From NCBI RefSeq assembly GCF_024346755.1, contig NZ_AP024861.1, forward strand, positions 496,001 through 560,000: a stretch of DNA of 64,000 nucleotides, given 5' to 3'. The translations under genes were made by a program, and so were the position numbers. This document shows positions 25,557 to 36,740 of this stretch, in pieces. How positions within the stretch are numbered: the stretch's first letter is position 1; each line of letters begins with the position of its first letter. This DNA is from Vibrio aerogenes (GTDB taxonomy: Bacteria; Pseudomonadota; Gammaproteobacteria; Enterobacterales; Vibrionaceae). Below the pieces are notes generated by a model. It searched no databases, was not told where the DNA came from, and worked only from the letters and a program-made list of their open reading frames with translations.

Positions 25557-28500
25557 ATGGCGAGTGAAGTGAAGCATCCAATAACTGAACAGTTAGAGAA
25601 GCGTATTCTTCTGATCGATGGTGGTATGGGAACCATGATTCAGGCGCATAAACCTAGTGAAGAAGAATACCGTGGTCAACGGTTTGCTGATTGGCACTGT
25701 GATTTAAAAGGAAATAATGATTTATTGGTTTTAACTCAGCCAGAGTTGCTCCGGGATATCCATGCCGCTTATCTTGAAGCGGGTGCTGATATTCTGGAAA
25801 CCAACACATTTAATTCAACATCAATCGCAATGGCTGACTATGATATGCAGTCACTGAGTGCTGAAATTAATTATGCAGCCGCAACTCTCGCAAAATCTGT
25901 CGCAGATGAATGGACTCTGAAAAATCCCGATCACCCCCGTTTTGTGGCAGGAGTCTTGGGTCCGACAAACCGAACCTGTTCTATTTCTCCTGATGTGAAT
26001 GATCCCGGCTATCGCAATATAAGCTTTGATGATTTGGTCGAAGCCTATTCTGAGTCAACCCGGGCTTTAATCAACGGTGGTGTTGATTTAATTCTCGTTG
26101 AAACGATTTTTGATACCTTAAATGCCAAAGCATGTCTTTTTGCCGTGGAATCGGTCTTTGATGAGCTTAAGGTTGAATTACCCATCCTGATCTCCGGAAC
26201 TATTACCGATGCATCCGGCAGAACACTGTCTGGGCAAACCACGGAAGCATTCTACAATTCATTACGCCATGTGAATCCACTTTCTTTTGGGTTGAATTGT
26301 GCGCTTGGTCCTGATGAACTTCGCCAGTATGTTGAAGAAATGTCCAGGATTTCTTCAACATATGTTTCGGCTCACCCAAATGCTGGATTACCGAATGCTT
26401 TCGGAGAATATGATCTTTCACCAGAAGATATGGCTGCGCATATTGAGGAATGGGCCAAGAGTGGTTTCCTTAATCTTGTGGGCGGATGTTGCGGAACAAC
26501 ACCGGAACATATCCGTCAGATGGCGCGAGCGGTTGCTGGTGTATCTCCACGCCGGTTGCCTAAACTACCGGTTGCTTGTCGTCTCGCTGGTTTAGAGCCA
26601 TTGACAATAGAAAAAGAGACCCTATTCGTTAATGTCGGGGAAAGAACAAATGTGACTGGCTCCGCTCGTTTTAAACGGTTGATCAAAGAAGAACTGTATG
26701 ATGAAGCCTTAGAAGTTGCCCGACAACAGGTTGAGAATGGTGCACAAATTATTGATATCAACATGGATGAAGGGATGCTGGATGCACAAGCATGCATGGT
26801 TCGATTCTTAAATCTGTGTGCTTCAGAGCCTGATATCGCGAAAGTACCTATTATGGTGGACTCATCTAAATGGGAAGTCATTGAAGCCGGCTTGAAATGT
26901 ATTCAGGGAAAGGGAATTGTCAATTCAATATCTTTGAAAGAAGGAAAAGAAAAGTTTGTTGCGCAGGCTCGCCTGATTCGTCGCTATGGTGCTGCCATAA
27001 TTGTCATGGCTTTTGATGAAGTCGGGCAGGCTGATACCAGAGAAAGAAAGCTGGAAATATGTACAAAGGCATACCGTATACTTGTTGATGAAGTTGGGTT
27101 TCCGCCTGAGGACATTATTTTTGACCCAAATATTTTTGCCATCGCAACAGGGATTGAAGAGCACAACAATTATGCCGTTGATTTTATAAATGCGGTTGCT
27201 GATATCAAGCGAGATCTGCCTCATGCTATGATTTCTGGCGGTGTCTCGAATGTGTCTTTTTCATTCCGGGGTAATAACTACGTTCGTGAAGCGATTCATG
27301 CTGTTTTCCTGTACCACTGTTTCAAAAATGGTATGGATATGGGGATTGTGAATGCGGGACAGCTTGAGATTTACGACAATGTTCCTGAAAAACTACGTCA
27401 TGCTGTTGAAGATGTGGTTATGAACCGCCGTTCGGATGCCACAGAAAGACTTCTCGATTTGGCGGACGAGTACAGAGAAAATGCCGTTGGAAAGCATGAA
27501 GATGCCTCTGCACATGAATGGCGCTCATGGGATGTGGCAAAACGACTTGAATATGCATTGGTGAAAGGTATTACAGAATTCATCACTGAAGATACTGAAG
27601 AAGCCCGACAGCAGGCCGTGAAAACATTAGATGTGATCGAAGGTCCGTTGATGGATGGTATGAACGTTGTTGGTGATTTGTTTGGGGAAGGTAAAATGTT
27701 CCTCCCACAGGTTGTGAAGTCTGCACGGGTGATGAAGCAGGCCGTTGCTTATCTTGAACCCTTTATTAATGCCGAAAAAGCCGAAGGTACTTCTAATGGA
27801 AAGATCCTGATGGCAACAGTCAAAGGTGATGTTCATGATATCGGTAAGAATATCGTCGGAGTCGTTTTGCAGTGTAACAACTATGAGATTATTGACCTTG
27901 GTGTGATGGTGCCTTGTGAAAAAATATTAAAAGTCGCCAGGGAAGAGAATGTCGACATTATAGGACTGTCTGGCTTGATCACGCCTTCTCTGGATGAAAT
28001 GGTACATGTGGCGAAAGAGATGGAGCGCCAGGGATTTACCATTCCATTAATGATTGGAGGTGCAACGACCTCGAAGGCGCATACAGCAGTAAAAATTGAA
28101 CAAAACTATAAACACCCGGTTGTATATGTGAGTAATGCATCAAGAGCTGTTGGTGTTTGTTCATCACTGTTATCGGATGAGCATCGTCCGGCATTCATTG
28201 AAAAGCTCGATCTGGATTATCAAAGAGTTCGCGAACAACATGCCCGTAAGACTCCCAGAACAAAACCTGTGACTTTAACTGAAGCCAGAGCAAATTCAGT
28301 GAAAATCGACTGGGATAACTATACTCCGCCTGTCCCTGCCAATAGCCAGATTCAGATCTTTGATGATTTTGATGTTGCCGTGCTACGCCAGTACATTGAC
28401 TGGACACCATTTTTCATGACGTGGTCTCTTTCAGGGAAGTATCCTGCGATTTTAGAACATGAAGAAGTCGGTGAAGAAGCGCAGAGGTTGTTTAAAGATG

Positions 28501-29237
28501 CAAATGATTTTTTAGATCGTATCGAAAAAGAGGGTTTAATCAAGGCCAGAGGCATTTGTGCATTGTTTCCTGCATCCAGCCTGGGAGATGATATTCAGGT
28601 GTTTACTGATAATAGCAGAACAGAAATTGCCTGTACTCTGCATCATCTGCGTCAACAGACAGAAAAACCGAAAGGGGCTAATTATTGTCTTTCGGATTAC
28701 ATCGCCCCTTTATCTTCTGGTAAGGAAGACTGGATTGGCGCATTTGCAGTGACTGCCGGCATTGGGGAAAGGGAGCTATCTGATGCTTATAAAGCTGCCG
28801 GAGATGATTATAATGCGATTATGATCCAGGCTGTTGCCGATCGTTTGGCTGAAGCGTTTGCTGAATATTTACATGAACGGATAAGAAAAGATATCTGGGG
28901 ATATGCGACTGATGAGCATTTGTCTCAGGATGAATTAATCCGGGAAAAGTATCAGGGAATTCGTCCTGCACCCGGTTATCCTGCTTGCCCTGAACATACT
29001 GAGAAAGAAGCAATCTGGCAGCTACTTGATGTTGAAAAAAATATTGGCATGTCTCTGACAACGAGTTATGCCATGTGGCCGGGGGCTTCAGTATCTGGTT
29101 GGTACTTTTCTCATCCTGATTCCAGATATTTTGCTGTTGCAAAGATTCAGGAGGATCAGGTTGATGATTATGCGGTACGAAAAGGCTGGAGCCGGGAAGA
29201 AGCAGAAAAATGGCTGGCGCCAAATATGACTGATTAA
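25557..29237 (+). CDS. metH: Cobalamin-dependent methionine synthase
   Basis: MetH transfers a methyl group from methyltetrahydrofolate to homocysteine through cobalamin. The 1226-residue protein has all four modules in order. The homocysteine domain (about 1-340) has zinc ligands in LNCALG and GGCCGTT. The pterin domain follows ([17 protein letters not shown]). The B12 cap and binding domain carries [11 protein letters not shown], whose His is the lower cobalt ligand. The activation domain (about 900-1226) has [15 protein letters not shown] and [20 protein letters not shown]. Length equals the E. coli enzyme. A MetJ operator upstream implies repression by methionine supply. Confidence 0.98.
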   Translation: MASEVKHPITEQLEKRILLIDGGMGTMIQAHKPSEEEYRGQRFADWHCDLKGNNDLLVLTQPELLRDIHAAYLEAGADILETNTFNSTSIAMADYDMQSLSAEINYAAATLAKSVADEWTLKNPDHPRFVAGVLGPTNRTCSISPDVNDPGYRNISFDDLVEAYSESTRALINGGVDLILVETIFDTLNAKACLFAVESVFDELKVELPILISGTITDASGRTLSGQTTEAFYNSLRHVNPLSFGLNCALGPDELRQYVEEMSRISSTYVSAHPNAGLPNAFGEYDLSPEDMAAHIEEWAKSGFLNLVGGCCGTTPEHIRQMARAVAGVSPRRLPKLPVACRLAGLEPLTIEKETLFVNVGERTNVTGSARFKRLIKEELYDEALEVARQQVENGAQIIDINMDEGMLDAQACMVRFLNLCASEPDIAKVPIMVDSSKWEVIEAGLKCIQGKGIVNSISLKEGKEKFVAQARLIRRYGAAIIVMAFDEVGQADTRERKLEICTKAYRILVDEVGFPPEDIIFDPNIFAIATGIEEHNNYAVDFINAVADIKRDLPHAMISGGVSNVSFSFRGNNYVREAIHAVFLYHCFKNGMDMGIVNAGQLEIYDNVPEKLRHAVEDVVMNRRSDATERLLDLADEYRENAVGKHEDASAHEWRSWDVAKRLEYALVKGITEFITEDTEEARQQAVKTLDVIEGPLMDGMNVVGDLFGEGKMFLPQVVKSARVMKQAVAYLEPFINAEKAEGTSNGKILMATVKGDVHDIGKNIVGVVLQCNNYEIIDLGVMVPCEKILKVAREENVDIIGLSGLITPSLDEMVHVAKEMERQGFTIPLMIGGATTSKAHTAVKIEQNYKHPVVYVSNASRAVGVCSSLLSDEHRPAFIEKLDLDYQRVREQHARKTPRTKPVTLTEARANSVKIDWDNYTPPVPANSQIQIFDDFDVAVLRQYIDWTPFFMTWSLSGKYPAILEHEEVGEEAQRLFKDANDFLDRIEKEGLIKARGICALFPASSLGDDIQVFTDNSRTEIACTLHHLRQQTEKPKGANYCLSDYIAPLSSGKEDWIGAFAVTAGIGERELSDAYKAAGDDYNAIMIQAVADRLAEAFAEYLHERIRKDIWGYATDEHLSQDELIREKYQGIRPAPGYPACPEHTEKEAIWQLLDVEKNIGMSLTTSYAMWPGASVSGWYFSHPDSRYFAVAKIQEDQVDDYAVRKGWSREEAEKWLAPNMTD

Positions 29238-29250
29238 TTATGATGGATTA

Positions 29251-29282
29251 AAAAAATGGAGGCGGGTTTTCAGCCTGCCTCC
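29251..29282 (-). terminator. Intrinsic terminator of lysC
   Basis: Read on the minus strand, GGAGGCAGG (29282-29274) pairs with CCCGCCTCC (29266-29258), nine pairs with one G-U, and runs into a T7 tract (complement of the A-run at 29251-29256). It lies between the convergent metH and lysC genes and may also cap metH mRNA. Confidence 0.82.
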
Positions 29283-29315
29283 CAAAGATACATTCATCGT
29301 TATTGTTATCTTTTA

Positions 29316-30668
29316 TTATTCAGCTTCGAATAGTTCCTGATGCAGTTTTTGGATCACATGATTCGCTTCATCTGCATCGACAAGAAAACAGAGATTATGG
29401 TCACTGGCACCATAACAAATCATACGTAAATTATAGTCACCTAATGTACTGAATACTTTTTTAGCATAGCCTTGTGTTTCCATCTGATTACCAATCAAAG
29501 CAATTAAACTAAGATTTCGTTCAACTTCAACATGTGCCAGCTCTTCCAGTTCAGCACGAACAGCCAGAGGTAATTCAGGAGAACCTCCGGATGTGTCTGT
29601 TTTATCCAGTGTAATAGAGACGCTAATTTCAGAGGTTGTCACCAGGTCGACAGAAATTTTGTGCTTTGCCAGAATCTCAAATACTTTTGCAAGAAAACCG
29701 TATGCATGAAACATCTTCGCACTGCGGATTGTGACCATTGTTTGATTTGCCCTGAGTGCCAGAGCCCGGAAAAGAGGAGAGCTTGTTACACGTTTGCGAA
29801 TCCAGGTACCACCGTTCGCAGGTTCACGGGAGGAGCCGACAAAAACAGGAATGCCATGACGAAGAGCCGGGAGCAGGGTTGATGGATGAAGAATCTTCGC
29901 ACCAAAATTGGCCATTTCTGAAGCTTCGCTGAAGCTTATTTCCGGAATTGGCATGGCTTTTGGCGCAATTCGGGGATCGGTTGTATAAATACCCGGGACA
30001 TCTGTCCATATTTCCAGCCCGGAAGCCTGAACTGCTTCTGCAATCAAGGCCGCTGAATAGTCACTGCCACCGCGTCCAAGAGTTGTTGTATTTCCTTCTT
30101 CATCTGAGCCGATGAACCCCTGAGTAATGACGATATGATCATGACATAATGGTGTTAGCTTTTCTTTGGCTAAGGCTGCAGTTGATTCGACCTGAGGTTC
30201 AGCTCTGCCATAGTTATCATCAGTGCGTAAGACTTCCCGTATATCAAACCTGACAGTATCAAGTCCTCTTTCTCTCATCAATTGCGTCAAAATATGGGTG
30301 GACATGAGTTCACCACAGGCAACCAGATGATCTGTCAGTTTACTTGTTGACTGGACAGAAGCCGCTTCTGAAAAACTGTTTACCTTGTCGAGAATGAACA
30401 AAAGATCATCCTTAACCTGAGATTGTTCTTTGAGTTGGTCCACAATTGAGAAATGAGTTTGATGCAATTGTTCAATTAAAGCGGCTCTTCTGTCGGTATC
30501 CTGAACACCATTGGCCAGTTCAACTAATATATTTGTTACCCCTGAACAGGCACTGCTCACAACGAGTCTGGTCTTAGGGTTATTTTCAACAATGGCTGCA
30601 CAACGACTCATTGCTTCAAAGTCGGCGACGCTTGTTCCGCCAAATTTGGCGACATTAAATGCACTCAC
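29316..30668 (-). CDS. lysC: Lysine-sensitive aspartokinase III
   Basis: LysC phosphorylates aspartate, the first step towards lysine, threonine and methionine. I start it at the GTG at 30668: GGGAG lies nine bases upstream and the product (450 residues, VSAFNVAKFGGTSVADFEAM) matches the 449-residue E. coli LysC. The longer frame upstream lies inside the leader. The kinase domain shows KFGGTSVADF, SSACSGVTN, LGRGGSDYSAALIAEA and WTDVPGIYTTDPR. Two ACT domains at the C-terminus (SVDLVTTSEISVSITLD and RMICYGASDHNLCFLVD) bind lysine. A lysine riboswitch in the leader adds a second layer of feedback. Confidence 0.95.
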   Translation of the reverse strand: MSAFNVAKFGGTSVADFEAMSRCAAIVENNPKTRLVVSSACSGVTNILVELANGVQDTDRRAALIEQLHQTHFSIVDQLKEQSQVKDDLLFILDKVNSFSEAASVQSTSKLTDHLVACGELMSTHILTQLMRERGLDTVRFDIREVLRTDDNYGRAEPQVESTAALAKEKLTPLCHDHIVITQGFIGSDEEGNTTTLGRGGSDYSAALIAEAVQASGLEIWTDVPGIYTTDPRIAPKAMPIPEISFSEASEMANFGAKILHPSTLLPALRHGIPVFVGSSREPANGGTWIRKRVTSSPLFRALALRANQTMVTIRSAKMFHAYGFLAKVFEILAKHKISVDLVTTSEISVSITLDKTDTSGGSPELPLAVRAELEELAHVEVERNLSLIALIGNQMETQGYAKKVFSTLGDYNLRMICYGASDHNLCFLVDADEANHVIQKLHQELFEAE

Positions 30669-30777
30669 GGCATGGTTCTCCCACGATATCTTAGAATAGT
30701 AAAACAGTAACTGATCATCACGACCAGAATTCGAAGAGAGTATTTCCCAGAGCAAGTATAGAGGTGATACACGGCAG

Positions 30778-30955
30778 GTGACCTCAGAAGCTCTTCATTA
30801 GTGTGATACTAATGACAGTTGAAGGGATTCAGCCCATTCAACCGACAAGCCAAATCCACAATTTTGACTCATCTCGGCACTGCTCCCCCTGAATGTTTTG
30901 TATTAGAGTTGAGGCTCTACAAAACATCTGCCTGGGCAGTGCTCCTCTTCCGCTG
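30778..30955 (-). promoter_or_regulatory. Lysine riboswitch (L box) in the lysC leader
   Basis: On the minus strand the leader reads GGAAGAGGAGCACTGCC, then CAGGGGGAGCAGTGCCGAG, GGGCTGAATCCCTTCAACTG and CTTCTGAGGTCACC. These match, in the same order, the conserved core of the E. coli lysC lysine riboswitch (GAAGAGG.GC..TGCC; GGGGG.GCA..GCCGAGG; GGGGCTGAATCCCC; CTTCTGG). A U-run terminator is not visible before the GTG start, so control is probably at translation initiation. The expression platform spans about 30669-30777. Confidence 0.9.
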
Positions 30956-31025
30956 GATAGCATCGCTATTGAACGTGTTTGTTCGATAGATGTCAATGAA
31001 AAATTATGTATAAATAATGAATAAT

Positions 31026-32714
31026 TTATTTATCAGAAGCGCTTGTATTTTTTGGTACACGCTGGTGCTCAAAATCAGGGAACAGGTACAGCGCCTCCAG
31101 CCGGGTCTGCTCCGCATGGTTTACATCTCCCATTTTCCGGTAGAGCTCGATAAGGGAGCGATAATGTTCTGGTCTTGGTTCTTTTCTGATGAGATTAAGC
31201 AGCCAGGGCTTGAATGAACTCAGTTGATCTGTCCCGGCTTTTTTAAGGGCATCACTAAGCCGGGCTTGCATCAGTTTATCCTTCCAGATAAAAGGGTAAT
31301 GAATGGTGTTTAACCAACGTGTATCATGTGTATCCTGATACAAGCTGAATACATATTGAGTTGTAAGAATTCCGCCCATATAGCAACATGTTGTGGCTGG
31401 GAGTATGTAGATGAAAAGATATATTAACCGGAGCGCAACCGGTTTGAGATCAATATTTTTATATTTAGCAACACGTTGATCAGTCCAGAACAATAAAATG
31501 ACAAAAGTTATCCAGTGGATACTCGAAAGTGCAAAAACATTATCCAACTGGCTATGCAGTGCGACAGGAAACAATAAGGATAACGTTGCCAGGCGGGTTT
31601 TAGATTTTGCGTAATAAATTCTGAGCAATATAAATAATACTGCCAGCATCATTGCCAGTACAGGAATAACACCCCCTTCTGTTCCCCAGTATAATATTTC
31701 ATTATGAGGGTGACTCAGGGCCGGATACGGTGGTGGATAGTCTGGATTCAGTTGATGTTGACGGGCGCTATACAAAACATACTCTTCTTCGAAGTGACCA
31801 TATCCATATCCGGTAAATGGTTTTTCAATGAACATGTCAGACGTTTGTTCAAGCGTTTTTTTTAAAGGTTCTATACCTTTAAAACTATCCGGATAAAAAG
31901 ATTGAGGGTGAAACAGATTCAGGAGAATGCAGCCCAGAATAATTCCCGTAACCGTTGATGCGGTCCATCCCCATAATCGTTTTCTGCTGGCAAATCTGTA
32001 TAAATAAGGAAATATGATACAAACACCTAATAGCGCTGAACTCCAGCCAATAAGAGAGTATGTCATTATTATCGGCGGTATACAGACTAATGGTGTCAAA
32101 TATAACAGACTGACGATGCTGACCTGCTTTTGATATTTTTTTAAATGTCTGCAGAGTAAATAACCTGATGCAAGAAGCCCGGTAGACAAAAATGTAGCAA
32201 ATGTATTTGCTGTAGGAAAAATACCCCAGGCTATGCCATAAGTCATTGTTTGGTAGTAAGCAACCAGGCCCTCAATTAAACAAGCTAAAACGATGAACCA
32301 AATGAGTCTGTTCTTTTGTTTATTCGAAAAGATGAATTGTTGAATGGATAAGAAGAGCAGGAACCCTCCCCAAAGTGCAAGAATCCTGTGAATACTCCCT
32401 TCAACGGAAGACTGACTGTACACAACAGGCAGGGTCATCAGCAGGCAGCAAAGGCACAATCCTATTGATAGTTTGGAGTATCTTACTTGTTTTGTCCGGA
32501 TACATTGGAATAAACCAATTGATATACAGAAGCTTACAGATATCCAGCTTATGACATTTCCGGGAATCTCCAGTCCGCTTCCCGGAAAATGGCGCAGCGG
32601 AAAATGAAAAGCAATCAGATATATAAACCCTAAAGCATATATAAAAGAACGATTCAGAGGTAGTTTCTTGGGGGACGGTGCAAGATTCGTCCCCCGGACA
32701 AGTACTATCGCCAT
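31026..32714 (-). CDS. pglL: PglL-type O-oligosaccharyltransferase / O-antigen ligase family protein
   Basis: This 562-residue polytopic membrane protein has about 11-13 hydrophobic segments and a large loop holding the Wzy_C/ligase motif SHPHNEILYWGTEGG, whose His is typical of O-antigen ligases and PglL enzymes. A soluble C-terminal tail (about 470-562) looks helical and TPR-like (YRSLIELYRKMGDVNHAEQT). V. cholerae has a PglL protein at this locus next to uvrA, which transfers lipid-linked glycans to protein Ser/Thr in the periplasm. The start at 32714 has a weak ribosome site. Alternative reading: LPS O-antigen ligase; sequence alone does not separate them. Confidence 0.8.
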   Translation of the reverse strand: MAIVLVRGTNLAPSPKKLPLNRSFIYALGFIYLIAFHFPLRHFPGSGLEIPGNVISWISVSFCISIGLFQCIRTKQVRYSKLSIGLCLCCLLMTLPVVYSQSSVEGSIHRILALWGGFLLFLSIQQFIFSNKQKNRLIWFIVLACLIEGLVAYYQTMTYGIAWGIFPTANTFATFLSTGLLASGYLLCRHLKKYQKQVSIVSLLYLTPLVCIPPIIMTYSLIGWSSALLGVCIIFPYLYRFASRKRLWGWTASTVTGIILGCILLNLFHPQSFYPDSFKGIEPLKKTLEQTSDMFIEKPFTGYGYGHFEEEYVLYSARQHQLNPDYPPPYPALSHPHNEILYWGTEGGVIPVLAMMLAVLFILLRIYYAKSKTRLATLSLLFPVALHSQLDNVFALSSIHWITFVILLFWTDQRVAKYKNIDLKPVALRLIYLFIYILPATTCCYMGGILTTQYVFSLYQDTHDTRWLNTIHYPFIWKDKLMQARLSDALKKAGTDQLSSFKPWLLNLIRKEPRPEHYRSLIELYRKMGDVNHAEQTRLEALYLFPDFEHQRVPKNTSASDK

Positions 32715-32783
32715 TTTCTGCTGACTTTATTTATGTATGTTCATATTTGAGAAACTGAACATTCAACATGTGTATGAATTTAT

Positions 32784-35606
32784 CTATCTTAACATAGGTT
32801 GCAGAAATCTTGCGGTGTGAGAGCCAGCAATTTCAGAGACCTGCTCCGGGGTTCCCTGAGCTATAATTTCTCCGCCCCCTTGTCCTCCTTCCGGACCCAA
32901 ATCGACAATCCAGTCTGCGGTCTTAATTACATCAAGGTTATGCTCAATGACAATGACAGTATTCCCATGATTTCTTAACCGGTGAAGCACGCTCAGTAGT
33001 TGCTGTATATCATGAAAATGCAGACCAGTTGTTGGTTCATCTAAGATATATAACGTTTTTCCCGTATCACGCTTAGAAAGCTCACGGGCGAGCTTAATTC
33101 TCTGGGCCTCACCACCGGAGAGGGTTGTGGCTGCTTGCCCAAGTCGTATGTAAGATAAACCGACATCAATAAGCGTTTGTAATTTTCTTGCGATGACAGG
33201 AACAGGATCAAAAAATACTCTCGCATCCTCGACAGTCATACTTAACACTTCGTCGATTGTTTTTCCTTTGTATTTAACTTCAAGGGTTTCCCTGTTATAG
33301 CGTTTTCCTTTACAAATATCACAAGGCACATAAACATCCGGTAAAAAGTGCATTTCTACTTTGATGACACCATCACCCTGACAAGCTTCACAGCGCCCAC
33401 CTCTGACATTAAAGCTGAAACGCCCGGGCTTATATCCGCGGGAGCGGGATTCTTGAGTGCCGGCAAACAGCTCGCGGATCGGAGTAAATATGCCGGTGTA
33501 TGTCGCTGGATTAGAGCGTGGAGTACGACCTATCGGACTTTGATCAATATCGATAACTTTATCAAAGTGTTCAAGTCCTTTAATCTTTTTATAAGCTGCG
33601 GGTTCAGCTGTTGTTGCTCCGTTTAGAGCGGTATGTGCGATCTTGAAAAGCGTGTCATTGATCAGTGTTGATTTACCCGAGCCCGACACACCAGTAATAC
33701 AAGTAAATAGTCCTACCGGGACAGACAGATTCACCTGTTTCAGGTTATTTCCGCTTGCCCCCATTAATTCAAGTACTTTGTCCGGGTTTTTAGGGGTTCT
33801 TTCTGCCGGAATCTCAATTTTTTTGCTTCCGTTCAGATAACATCCGGTCAGGGATTCTGGCTGATTAATAATGTCTTCTAATTTACCTTCAGCAACGACA
33901 TGACCACCGTGTACACCTGCACCAGGACCAATATCAATAATATGATCTGCTGAACGAATGGCATCTTCATCGTGTTCAACGACAATCACCGTATTACCTA
34001 AATCTCTGAGATGAGTCAGTGTTTTCAGGAGTCTCTCATTGTCTCGCTGGTGCAGACCAATTGAAGGTTCATCTAAAACATACATCACACCAACCAGACC
34101 GGCACCTATTTGGCTGGCCAGACGGATGCGCTGCGCTTCACCGCCTGAAAGAGTCTCTGCACTTCGGGATAAATTGAGATAATTCAGTCCTACATTGACC
34201 AGAAATTGCAAACGATCATTGATTTCTTTCATGACTTTTTCTGCGATTCTGGCTTTTTGTCCTTCCAGATGGAGGGAATCGAAGAAATGTAGTGCATCAG
34301 AAATACTGAGTTCTACGATTTCAGGTAACGTTGTTTCACTGACAAAAACATGGCGGGCTTCTTCACGGAGGCGGGTTCCGTGACAGGTCGCACAGGGTTT
34401 GGTGGATATGAATTTAACTAACTCTTCCCGAACACTATTGGATTCAGTTTCTTTATATCGTCTTTCGAGGTTATTCAGAATGCCCTCGAAAGGATGTCGT
34501 TTCACCCGAATATCTCCCCGATCATTGACATATTTAAATTCAATCGATCTGGTTCCTGAGCCTTTTAAAATAATATCCTGAATCTTTTTCGGCAGTGTTT
34601 CAAATGGACTATCGAGATCGAAACCATAGTGTTCTGCTAAAGATGTCAGCATTTGGAAATAGTAAAAATTTTTCTTATCCCATCCCCGAATCGCTCCCTG
34701 AGCCAGACTCAGGGATTTATCCTGAATTACCCTTGAAGGATCAAAATACTGCTGAACACCTAAACCATCACATGTATGGCAGGCACCCGCCGGGTTGTTA
34801 AATGAAAAGAGCCGGGGCTCTAATTCTTGCATGCTGTAGCCACAGTGAGGACAGGCAAAGTTAGATGAAAAAACAATTTCATCACCGGAGCCGTCCATCG
34901 GGCTGACAACAACCACACCACCGGAAAGTTCCAGCGCTGTTTCAAATGATTCTGCCAGACGTTGTTTCAGTTCATCGCGAACCTTAAATCTATCGACGAT
35001 GACTTCAATTGTATGTTTTTTATGTAGTTCCAACGTCGGTGGATCCGATAAATCACATGTTTCCCCGTCAATTCTGGCTCTGATAAATCCTTGTGCTGCA
35101 AGGTTTGCCAGTGTTTTTACATGTTCACCTTTGCGCTCTTTAATGATTGGAGCAAGCAGCATCATTTTAGAACCTTCAGGAAGTTCTAATACTTTGTCCA
35201 CCATCTGGCTGACTGTTTGTGCGGCTAAAGGGATTTTATGTGTCGGACAGCGTGGTTCGCCAATCCGGGCATAAAGAAGACGAAGATAATCGTAAACTTC
35301 GGTAATTGTGCCGACAGTAGAACGAGGGTTGTGGGACGTAGACTTTTGTTCGATAGAAATTGCAGGAGACAGCCCTTCAATATGTTCAACATCAGGCTTT
35401 TCCATCAGAGAAAGAAACTGTCTTGCATAGGCAGACAGGGATTCAACGTAGCGCCTCTGTCCTTCTGCATACAGGGTATCAAATGCAAGAGATGATTTGC
35501 CTGAACCTGACAGCCCGGTAATGACAATGAGTTTATCCCGGGGAATTGTCAGGTTGATATTCTTGAGGTTATGAGTTCGGGCACCTCTGACTTCTATACT
35601 ATCCAT
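32784..35606 (-). CDS. uvrA: Excinuclease ABC subunit A
   Basis: UvrA is the damage-recognition ATPase of nucleotide excision repair and loads UvrB on lesions. At 940 residues it is full length. Walker A motifs are [10 protein letters not shown] (about 31-40) and [10 protein letters not shown] in the second half. ABC signatures are [12 protein letters not shown] and [12 protein letters not shown]. Zinc fingers show [26 protein letters not shown] and [10 protein letters not shown]. It starts at the ATG at 35606; a LexA box lies 69 bases upstream. In E. coli uvrA and ssb share one divergent SOS promoter; here galU and qstR separate them, as in other vibrios. Confidence 0.98.
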   Translation of the reverse strand: MDSIEVRGARTHNLKNINLTIPRDKLIVITGLSGSGKSSLAFDTLYAEGQRRYVESLSAYARQFLSLMEKPDVEHIEGLSPAISIEQKSTSHNPRSTVGTITEVYDYLRLLYARIGEPRCPTHKIPLAAQTVSQMVDKVLELPEGSKMMLLAPIIKERKGEHVKTLANLAAQGFIRARIDGETCDLSDPPTLELHKKHTIEVIVDRFKVRDELKQRLAESFETALELSGGVVVVSPMDGSGDEIVFSSNFACPHCGYSMQELEPRLFSFNNPAGACHTCDGLGVQQYFDPSRVIQDKSLSLAQGAIRGWDKKNFYYFQMLTSLAEHYGFDLDSPFETLPKKIQDIILKGSGTRSIEFKYVNDRGDIRVKRHPFEGILNNLERRYKETESNSVREELVKFISTKPCATCHGTRLREEARHVFVSETTLPEIVELSISDALHFFDSLHLEGQKARIAEKVMKEINDRLQFLVNVGLNYLNLSRSAETLSGGEAQRIRLASQIGAGLVGVMYVLDEPSIGLHQRDNERLLKTLTHLRDLGNTVIVVEHDEDAIRSADHIIDIGPGAGVHGGHVVAEGKLEDIINQPESLTGCYLNGSKKIEIPAERTPKNPDKVLELMGASGNNLKQVNLSVPVGLFTCITGVSGSGKSTLINDTLFKIAHTALNGATTAEPAAYKKIKGLEHFDKVIDIDQSPIGRTPRSNPATYTGIFTPIRELFAGTQESRSRGYKPGRFSFNVRGGRCEACQGDGVIKVEMHFLPDVYVPCDICKGKRYNRETLEVKYKGKTIDEVLSMTVEDARVFFDPVPVIARKLQTLIDVGLSYIRLGQAATTLSGGEAQRIKLARELSKRDTGKTLYILDEPTTGLHFHDIQQLLSVLHRLRNHGNTVIVIEHNLDVIKTADWIVDLGPEGGQGGGEIIAQGTPEQVSEIAGSHTARFLQPMLR

Positions 35607-35674
35607 CTTCGTCGCTCTGTATCACATGAGATGGGTTAGTATTACACAGAGTCGTAAATCTGCAAGTTATTTTA

Positions 35675-35690
35675 CTGTATAAAATTACAG
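35675..35690. promoter_or_regulatory. LexA (SOS) box of uvrA
   Basis: CTGT-ATAAAATT-ACAG fits the LexA consensus CTGT-N8-ACAG with an AT-rich centre, flanked by TA on each side. It is 69 bases upstream of the uvrA start, so uvrA should be SOS-induced. Confidence 0.88.
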
Positions 35691-35748
35691 TAAATTAAAT
35701 CACCGTATCATTAAAAGGCAACCGAATAACTGGCTGCCAGATGATGAA

Positions 35749-36621
35749 TTAGTCTTCTTTCGTTGTTGAGTGTTGATCTAATGCCACTTTTTTCTGGTTT
35801 TGCTTGTATAGATGTTCGTAACAATAGTTTGTGGCTTCGATATAACCTTCGACGCTACCACAATCAAACCGTTTTCCTTTAAATTTATAAGCCAGAACAC
35901 AGCCAGACTGAGCCTGTTTGAGTAATGCGTCAGTAATTTGAATTTCTCCACCTTTTCCTGGCTCGGTTTGTTCAATTAAATCGAAGATATCTGGTGTCAG
36001 AATATAGCGGCCAATAATAGCGAGGTTACTCGGTGCTGTTCCGGGTTCTGGCTTCTCAATCATGTCATCAACCCGGAAGATATCGTCTTTGATCATTTCA
36101 CCCGAGATAACACCATACTTGTGGGTTTCATTTTCCGGAACTTCCTGAACGGCAACAATGGAACAGCGAAACTGTTTAAACAGTGATACCATTTGCGCCA
36201 GAACACCGTCAGTTTCATTAACGCACAGGTCATCGGCTAAGACCACAGCAAAAGGTTCATCACCAACCAGCTCTCTGCCGGTCAGTATTGCATGACCTAA
36301 TCCTTTCATTTCTCTTTGGCGGATATAAGTAAAATGAGTCGTTTCAATGATCTGACGAATATCGATCAACAGATCTTCCTTATTTGTGCCTTTAATTTGA
36401 TGTTCTAATTCATAATTAGTATCAAAGTGATCCATGATGGAATGCTTGCCTCGTCCGGTAACAATACACATCCCATCCATACCAGCTTGTATTGCTTCAT
36501 CAACACCATATTCTATCAGTGGTTTATTTACCACTGGCATCATTTCTTTCGGCATGGATTTGGTTGCCGGAAGAAAGCGGGTTCCATAACCGGCAGCAGG
36601 AAAAAGACACTTTCTGATCAT
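35749..36621 (-). CDS. galU: UTP-glucose-1-phosphate uridylyltransferase
   Basis: GalU makes UDP-glucose from UTP and glucose-1-phosphate, for LPS core, capsule and galactose use. The 290-residue protein has the nucleotide-binding start IRKCLFPAAGYGTRFLPATK, the PKEMMPVVNKPLIEYGVDEA motif, and VLADDLCVNE for metal and sugar-nucleotide binding. AYKFKGKRFDCGSVEGYIEA near the C-terminus is typical of bacterial GalU. Length and motifs are normal. It lies between uvrA and qstR on the same strand, with its own spacer of about 120 bases. Confidence 0.97.
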   Translation of the reverse strand: MIRKCLFPAAGYGTRFLPATKSMPKEMMPVVNKPLIEYGVDEAIQAGMDGMCIVTGRGKHSIMDHFDTNYELEHQIKGTNKEDLLIDIRQIIETTHFTYIRQREMKGLGHAILTGRELVGDEPFAVVLADDLCVNETDGVLAQMVSLFKQFRCSIVAVQEVPENETHKYGVISGEMIKDDIFRVDDMIEKPEPGTAPSNLAIIGRYILTPDIFDLIEQTEPGKGGEIQITDALLKQAQSGCVLAYKFKGKRFDCGSVEGYIEATNYCYEHLYKQNQKKVALDQHSTTKED

Positions 36622-36740
36622 ATTGCAAACGCCTTATTTATCTCTGAAATTTTTATCTGTTTAATTCTTGATTATGAGAAGTGTTACTCTATCACTTTTA
36701 GAGTAGGACACCATCATATCTATGCAAATATATGAAAAAT

